Source: Chromatiaceae bacterium
Lineage (GTDB): Bacteria; Pseudomonadota; Gammaproteobacteria; Chromatiales; Chromatiaceae
NCBI GenBank assembly: GCA_012962365.1
Contig: DTXR01000377.1
Location: 1 to 10,624, forward strand
DNA length: 10,624 nt
Direction of reading: 5' to 3'
In this document: piece after piece, positions 7,679 to 10,624 of the stretch
Layout: every line of letters starts with the position of its first letter
Numbering within the stretch: the first letter of the stretch is position 1
The notes under the pieces: model-generated
Told to the model about the DNA's origin: nothing
Database searches by the model: none
Seen by the model: the letters and a program-made list of their open reading frames with translations, nothing else
Program-made: the position numbers and the translations under genes

Positions 7679-8905
7679 TTAACGCAAGTTGATGATGGTC
7701 TGGGTGACCGTATCTTCGGTCTGTATGGTCTGTGCGTTCGCCTGGAAGTTTCGCTGCGCAACGATCATCTTTACCAACTGTTCGGTAAGATCCACGTTGG
7801 ATTCTTCCAGGGCGCCGGACTGGATGCCACCCAATCCGGACGTCCCCGGCGCACCGACCACGGGAGGGCCGGAAGCAAAGGTGTCTGCCCAGCTCGTATC
7901 CCCAAGAGGCTGCAAGCCCTGTTCGTTAGCAAAGTTTGCCAGAACCATCTGGCCGATGGTTCGGGATTGACCGTTGGTGTAGCGGGCAAAGATCGTACCT
8001 TCCTGATCGATATCCACACCCAGGATCTGCCCAGTAGAGAAACCATCCTGATAAATGGAGTTGACGGCAAAATCACTGCCATACTGTGTACTTTTGGACA
8101 GGTCGATAGTGATGGATTGTCCAGGTGTGGCACCACCACCAGGGTTCCAGGAAATGGTAATGTCAGGTGGTGCGTTGTAGGAGCCATCCGGATTGAAGGT
8201 GATGGTACTCGTATCCTGAACCACACCGTCTATCATGGTACGTACTGTCCAGGAATTGGGGCTGGTTGTGGGATCCTGCTTGCTGTAATACAGCGTGATA
8301 TCGTGGGGATTACCCTGGCTGTCATACACTGAAGTCGTCGTCGTGGAATTGTATCCTGCAGGATCGGGAACACCGCCAATCAGCCCCCAGGCACTGTCGG
8401 TTTCACTGGATCTTGCATCGAAGTTGAGATTGGCGTTCAGCGCGCTGGTCGGGTTGGGTTGTGCATAGGAAGTATCGATCTGCAGGGGGCCAATACCACC
8501 GGTAATCGCACCGTTGTTGTCCGCGCCTCTTGCCATCAGGAACAGGCCTTCGCTGTTCACTACATAGCCATCCCGATCCAGATGAAAATTACCGGCACGG
8601 GAATAGACCGATGCCCCGGCTTCATCCGAAAGCTGAAAGAAACCCCGCCCATTGACAGCCAGGTCCAGTGCATTGCCGGTAAACGAGATATTGCCCTGAC
8701 CGAAGTGCTGGGCAGCACCCTGCAGGCGCACACCCTGACCGATAGCGGTACCCGGAGCGCCCATCATGCTGGCGGCATAGACATCTGCAAATTCCGCCCG
8801 CGATCCTTTGAAACCCGTGGTATTGGCATTGGCAATATTGTTGCCAATGATGCTCAGATCGCCGGATGCGGCCCGAATACCACTCAGTGCTGTATTGAAT
8901 GACAT
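7679..8905 (-). CDS. flgE: Flagellar hook protein FlgE
   Basis: FlgE polymerises into the flexible hook under the FlgD cap. The 408-residue product starts [25 protein letters not shown] (3-7) fits the FxxxPhi gate-recognition motif known for early type III substrates such as Salmonella FlgE. The rod/hook motif [19 protein letters not shown] lies at residues 21-39, the core motif [20 protein letters not shown] at about 78-97, a FlaE-type middle domain at about 140-290 ([33 protein letters not shown]), and the conserved helix [27 protein letters not shown] near the end. The FlgG-type 18-residue stiffening stretch is missing, as expected for a hook. The SD AAGGAGA precedes the ATG at 8903-8905. 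The length is within the usual range. Confidence 0.97.
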   Translation of the reverse strand: MSFNTALSGIRAASGDLSIIGNNIANANTTGFKGSRAEFADVYAASMMGAPGTAIGQGVRLQGAAQHFGQGNISFTGNALDLAVNGRGFFQLSDEAGASVYSRAGNFHLDRDGYVVNSEGLFLMARGADNNGAITGGIGPLQIDTSYAQPNPTSALNANLNFDARSSETDSAWGLIGGVPDPAGYNSTTTTSVYDSQGNPHDITLYYSKQDPTTSPNSWTVRTMIDGVVQDTSTITFNPDGSYNAPPDITISWNPGGGATPGQSITIDLSKSTQYGSDFAVNSIYQDGFSTGQILGVDIDQEGTIFARYTNGQSRTIGQMVLANFANEQGLQPLGDTSWADTFASGPPVVGAPGTSGLGGIQSGALEESNVDLTEQLVKMIVAQRNFQANAQTIQTEDTVTQTIINLR

Positions 8906-8929
8906 ACTATTTCTCCTTTACTAATTTGC

Positions 8930-9604
8930 TTACATTATTGTCTGGATGGCATCCAGCGATATGGAAGTGCCATTCTCGAGATTGAGCAGAATGCCGCCAT
9001 AGGGACTGATGCTGACACTCTCCACCAGACTGCGAATTTCCATGGCGGCTTCTTGTACATTGCCATCCACTTCAACCTCCGCGACAACCTTGTAGTTGCC
9101 CGGCAATGACGGATTGCCATCTTCTGCAAAACCGTCCCATTTGAATTGAACCGCACCGGCACCCTGCCCCCCCATGGGAATTGTGCGTATCAATGAACCC
9201 TGTGGATCGTAGATTTTGATATTCAGGTCAGCGACGCTCGAATTCAGCAAGACCTGCCCGGCGACATTGCCTCCCTCATCGAGAACGGCGGTATTTCCGG
9301 GAGTCATTACGTGGTGGCCAACCATGCTCGTCGCCTTCAATGACTGGTCGGTCGATAGCATCGCGGCCATGGCGTCGAAAGACTGTTTCAGCTCCTGAAT
9401 ACCGTTGACGGTAGAAAACTGTGCGAGCTGGCTCATGAATTCATTCGGATCCAGCGGCTTGGTCGGATCCTGGTTTTTCATCTGCGCCAGCATCAGCTCA
9501 ATAAAATCCTGCTGCCCCATGTCAGAGCTGGAACGGCCCGTACCCTGTGCCTCTGGCGGCCCCTGCAAGGCCGCAAGCGCATTGTTTGTCGTTTCATTTA
9601 TCAT
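8930..9604 (-). CDS. flgD: Hook cap/scaffold protein FlgD
   Basis: FlgD caps the growing hook and is later discarded. The product is 224 residues from the ATG at 9602-9604; a GTG at 9605-9607, one codon earlier and in frame, could also serve. The SD AAGG (in AAAAGGTAAACG) is 8 nt from the ATG and 5 nt from the GTG, so the choice is open. The conserved N-terminal cap segment runs from residue 30 (GQQDFIELMLAQMKNQDP, then PLDPNEFMSQLAQFSTVNGI). FIELM (34-38) aligns with the FLTLL gate-recognition motif of Salmonella FlgD. The C-terminal half has the beta-rich Tudor/Ig-like part with VADLNIKIYDPQGSLIRT and FKWDGFAEDGNPSLPGNYKV. It is about 18 nt after flgC and 24 nt before flgE. Confidence 0.96.
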   Translation of the reverse strand: MINETTNNALAALQGPPEAQGTGRSSSDMGQQDFIELMLAQMKNQDPTKPLDPNEFMSQLAQFSTVNGIQELKQSFDAMAAMLSTDQSLKATSMVGHHVMTPGNTAVLDEGGNVAGQVLLNSSVADLNIKIYDPQGSLIRTIPMGGQGAGAVQFKWDGFAEDGNPSLPGNYKVVAEVEVDGNVQEAAMEIRSLVESVSISPYGGILLNLENGTSISLDAIQTIM

Positions 9605-9622
9605 CACGTTTACCTTTTATAT

Positions 9623-10036
9623 TCAACGGCCAAGGCTCAAGGTCTTTAGCAGCAGTTGTTTGGAGGTATTGAGTACCTCCACATTGTTCTGATAGGAGCG
9701 GGATGCGGAAATCATGTTCGCCATCTCCTCCACGGAATTCACATTGGCCTTATAGACGTAGCCATCGGCATCGGCCATGGGATGATTGGGCTGGTAGTCC
9801 CGGGGAATCTCCGCCTCACTTTCGACAATACCGGCAACCTTCACACCGACGGACTGCTGTTCGCCATTCAACACGGAAAGCACCGCGGCAAACACGGGTT
9901 GGCGTGCGTGATAGGCTTCCTCCGGTGTAGCGCCAACGGAATCTGCATTTGCGAGATTACTGGCCACGGTGTTCAGGCGCACAGACTGGGCGCTCATGGC
10001 TGAACCGGAAATACTGAAAACATCATAGAGTCCCAT
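9623..10036 (-). CDS. flgC: Proximal rod protein FlgC
   Basis: FlgC is a proximal rod subunit assembled near the MS ring together with FlgB and FlgF. The 137-residue product begins MGLYDVFSISGSAMSAQSVR, with the family motif NTVASNLANADSVGATPEEA (residues 22-41), ARQPVFAAVL (44-53), the central PRDYQPNHPMADADGYVYKANVNSVEEMANM region (79-109), and a helical end ASRSYQNNVEVLNTSKQLLL. Size and motifs match the enteric protein closely (134). AGGGAG provides the SD about 6-7 nt before the ATG. Only 2 nt separate it from the flgB stop, so the two are co-translated. Confidence 0.96.
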   Translation of the reverse strand: MGLYDVFSISGSAMSAQSVRLNTVASNLANADSVGATPEEAYHARQPVFAAVLSVLNGEQQSVGVKVAGIVESEAEIPRDYQPNHPMADADGYVYKANVNSVEEMANMISASRSYQNNVEVLNTSKQLLLKTLSLGR

Positions 10037-10038
10037 GA

Positions 10039-10434
10039 TTATTCTCCCTTCAAGGCACCAATTAGCCCCTTGAACTTCTGATCGAGAAAGGTCAGGCTGG
10101 CCTGATAGCGCAAGGCATTATCGGCAAAAGCGGTTTTTTCCAACTGGCCGTCCACCGTGTTTCCATCCAGTGATGCGTGGTTGGGTACACGGTAAAGGGG
10201 CGTCAGTGTGTCTGTATCGTTGGACAACGACAGATGGCGCGCATTGCTGCGGCTCAGCCCTGCATTCAAATGTTGGTCTGCATTGGAAAGCACGGCCCTG
10301 AAGTCAATATCCCTGGCCTTGTAGTCAGGTGTATCGCTATTGGCAATATTGGATGCGAGCAACTCGGTACGTTGCGCACGTACATCAAGGGCTTTGACAT
10401 GTATGCCCAGGGCAGAATCGAACGATATCGGCAT
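10039..10434 (-). CDS. flgB: Proximal rod protein FlgB
   Basis: FlgB is a proximal rod subunit and the first gene of the operon. I chose the ATG at 10432-10434, giving 131 residues beginning MPISFDSALGIHVKALDVRA. It has a GGAG SD with 6-nt spacing. A longer frame from an upstream ATG (10453-10455) adds MFKLEKV, but it would start only about 5 nt after the predicted sigma-54 start site near 10460 and so would have no room for an SD. The protein shows the rod motif LLASNIANSDTPDYKARDIDF (residues 25-45) and the C-terminal ADNALRYQASLTFLDQKFKGL (104-124), both typical of FlgB. Its length is near the enteric protein (138). Confidence 0.96.
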   Translation of the reverse strand: MPISFDSALGIHVKALDVRAQRTELLASNIANSDTPDYKARDIDFRAVLSNADQHLNAGLSRSNARHLSLSNDTDTLTPLYRVPNHASLDGNTVDGQLEKTAFADNALRYQASLTFLDQKFKGLIGALKGE

Positions 10435-10470
10435 GACTTTCTCCAACTTAAACATTTCGTTGAAAAAATA

Positions 10471-10487
10471 AGCGATAATCGTGCCAA
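10471..10487 (-). promoter_or_regulatory. sigma-54 (RpoN) promoter for the flg operon
   Basis: On the minus strand the 17 bases read TTGGCACGATTATCGCT. Compared with the known sigma-54 consensus YTGGCACGrNNNTTGCW, only one position differs (TC in place of TT before GC). The invariant GG (10484-10485) and GC (10472-10473) have the required spacing. Transcription would start near 10460, about 26 nt ahead of the flgB ATG. Sigma-54 control of rod/hook operons is established in Pseudomonas and Vibrio. Confidence 0.9.
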
Positions 10488-10505
10488 CTTATTAATTATC
10501 TTATA

Positions 10506-10518
10506 TATCAATATATTA
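10506..10518. promoter_or_regulatory. IHF binding site
   Basis: TATCAATATATTA on the plus strand fits the IHF consensus WATCAANNNNTTR at every fixed position and sits in a strongly AT-rich stretch. It is centred about 52 bp upstream of the predicted sigma-54 start, between the promoter and the dyad cluster at 10536-10575. That is where IHF bends DNA at many sigma-54 promoters. AT-rich DNA can match by chance, hence the moderate confidence. Confidence 0.6.
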
Positions 10519-10535
10519 CAGATTTTTTAATGTTT

Positions 10536-10575
10536 TTGCGACAATGCAACGGCAATAGATTGCCACCTGCGGCAA
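10536..10575. promoter_or_regulatory. Candidate activator (enhancer) binding cluster
   Basis: Within 40 bp there are two short dyads, TTGC-N6-GCAA (10536-10549) and GGCAAT-AG-ATTGCC (10551-10564). There are also two direct copies of CGGCAA (10550-10555 and 10570-10575) whose starts are 20 bp apart, about two helical turns. The cluster lies roughly 76 to 115 bp upstream of the predicted sigma-54 start site. By inference it binds an NtrC-family flagellar activator of the FleR/FlrC or FleQ/FlrA type. The protein itself is not in the window. Confidence 0.5.
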
Positions 10576-10624
10576 CTGCGCTTTCCCATATATATAGGTA
10601 GGTACCTAAGGAGCCTCTGATTAA
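10576..10624. other. Unassigned upstream flank with 10-bp palindrome
   Basis: No reading frame with a start and SD was seen here on either strand. It contains an alternating TATATATA run and the perfect palindrome TAGGTACCTA (10599-10608). The last 19 bases read CTAA then GGAGCCTCTGATTAA, which could be the tip of an insertion sequence (see findings). The end of the gene upstream of flgB is not visible. Confidence 0.4.

Noticed and set aside
8459..8902. 147-codon plus-strand frame antisense to flgE
   Set aside because: Antisense shadow of the conserved FlgE N-terminal half; no start signals or recognisable protein features.
10435..10455. N-terminal extension of FlgB (MFKLEKV)
   Set aside because: The upstream ATG is only about 5 nt after the predicted sigma-54 start site, so there is no room for a ribosome binding site; the ATG at 10432-10434 has one.
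1..10624. CRISPR arrays, tRNA or rRNA genes
   Set aside because: No regularly spaced repeats and no tRNA-like cloverleaf or rRNA segments were seen; nearly all of the window is protein-coding flagellar sequence.

Overview
The window carries a contiguous flagellar rod-hook-ring gene cluster, flgB-C-D-E-F-G-H-I-J-K-L, all on the minus strand, so transcription runs from high to low coordinates. The gene order, the single-piece FlgJ (rod-cap part plus muramidase), the FlgH lipoprotein and FlgI P-ring, and the near collinearity of FlgG with the enterobacterial protein point to a polarly flagellated, non-enteric gammaproteobacterium. The promoter types (sigma-54 for the rod/hook genes, sigma-28 for late genes) fit the Pseudomonas/Vibrio style of flagellar hierarchy. 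The genus cannot be fixed from this sequence.

Right end (10435-10624): an AT-rich regulatory region with no recognisable gene. It holds a near-consensus sigma-54 promoter for flgB (10471-10487), a consensus-matching IHF site (10506-10518), and upstream of that a cluster of TTGC/GCAA dyads (10536-10575) where an NtrC-type flagellar activator would be expected to bind. The last bases (CTAA followed by GGAGCCTCTGATTAA) may be the tip of an insertion sequence, but this is weak.

10434 to 3352: flgBCDEFGHIJ, packed with gaps of about 2-43 bp and clear Shine-Dalgarno (SD) sites. They encode the proximal rod (FlgB, FlgC, FlgF), hook cap (FlgD), hook (FlgE), distal rod (FlgG), L-ring (FlgH), P-ring (FlgI) and the rod cap/peptidoglycan hydrolase (FlgJ).

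3351 to 217: a 255-bp gap breaks the run. It contains a strong sigma-28 (FliA) promoter (3309-3335), then a small ORF with an excellent ribosome binding site (62 codons, unrecognised), then a perfect 11-bp-arm hairpin immediately before the SD of flgK. flgK and flgL (hook-filament junction proteins) follow, and a rho-independent terminator (159-189) closes the unit. flgKL can thus be read from the sigma-54 promoter and boosted late in assembly by FliA.

Left end (1-158): beyond the terminator a second near-consensus sigma-28 promoter (94-120) drives a gene whose first 17 codons run off the window (51 to 1). Its product is not identifiable, but its promoter places it in the late flagellar/chemotaxis regulon.

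The flagellar genes themselves are ordinary. The parts worth a second look are the two FliA promoters, the unrecognised small ORF with its hairpin ahead of flgK, the unidentified FliA-driven gene at the left edge, and the well-formed sigma-54/IHF/activator region.
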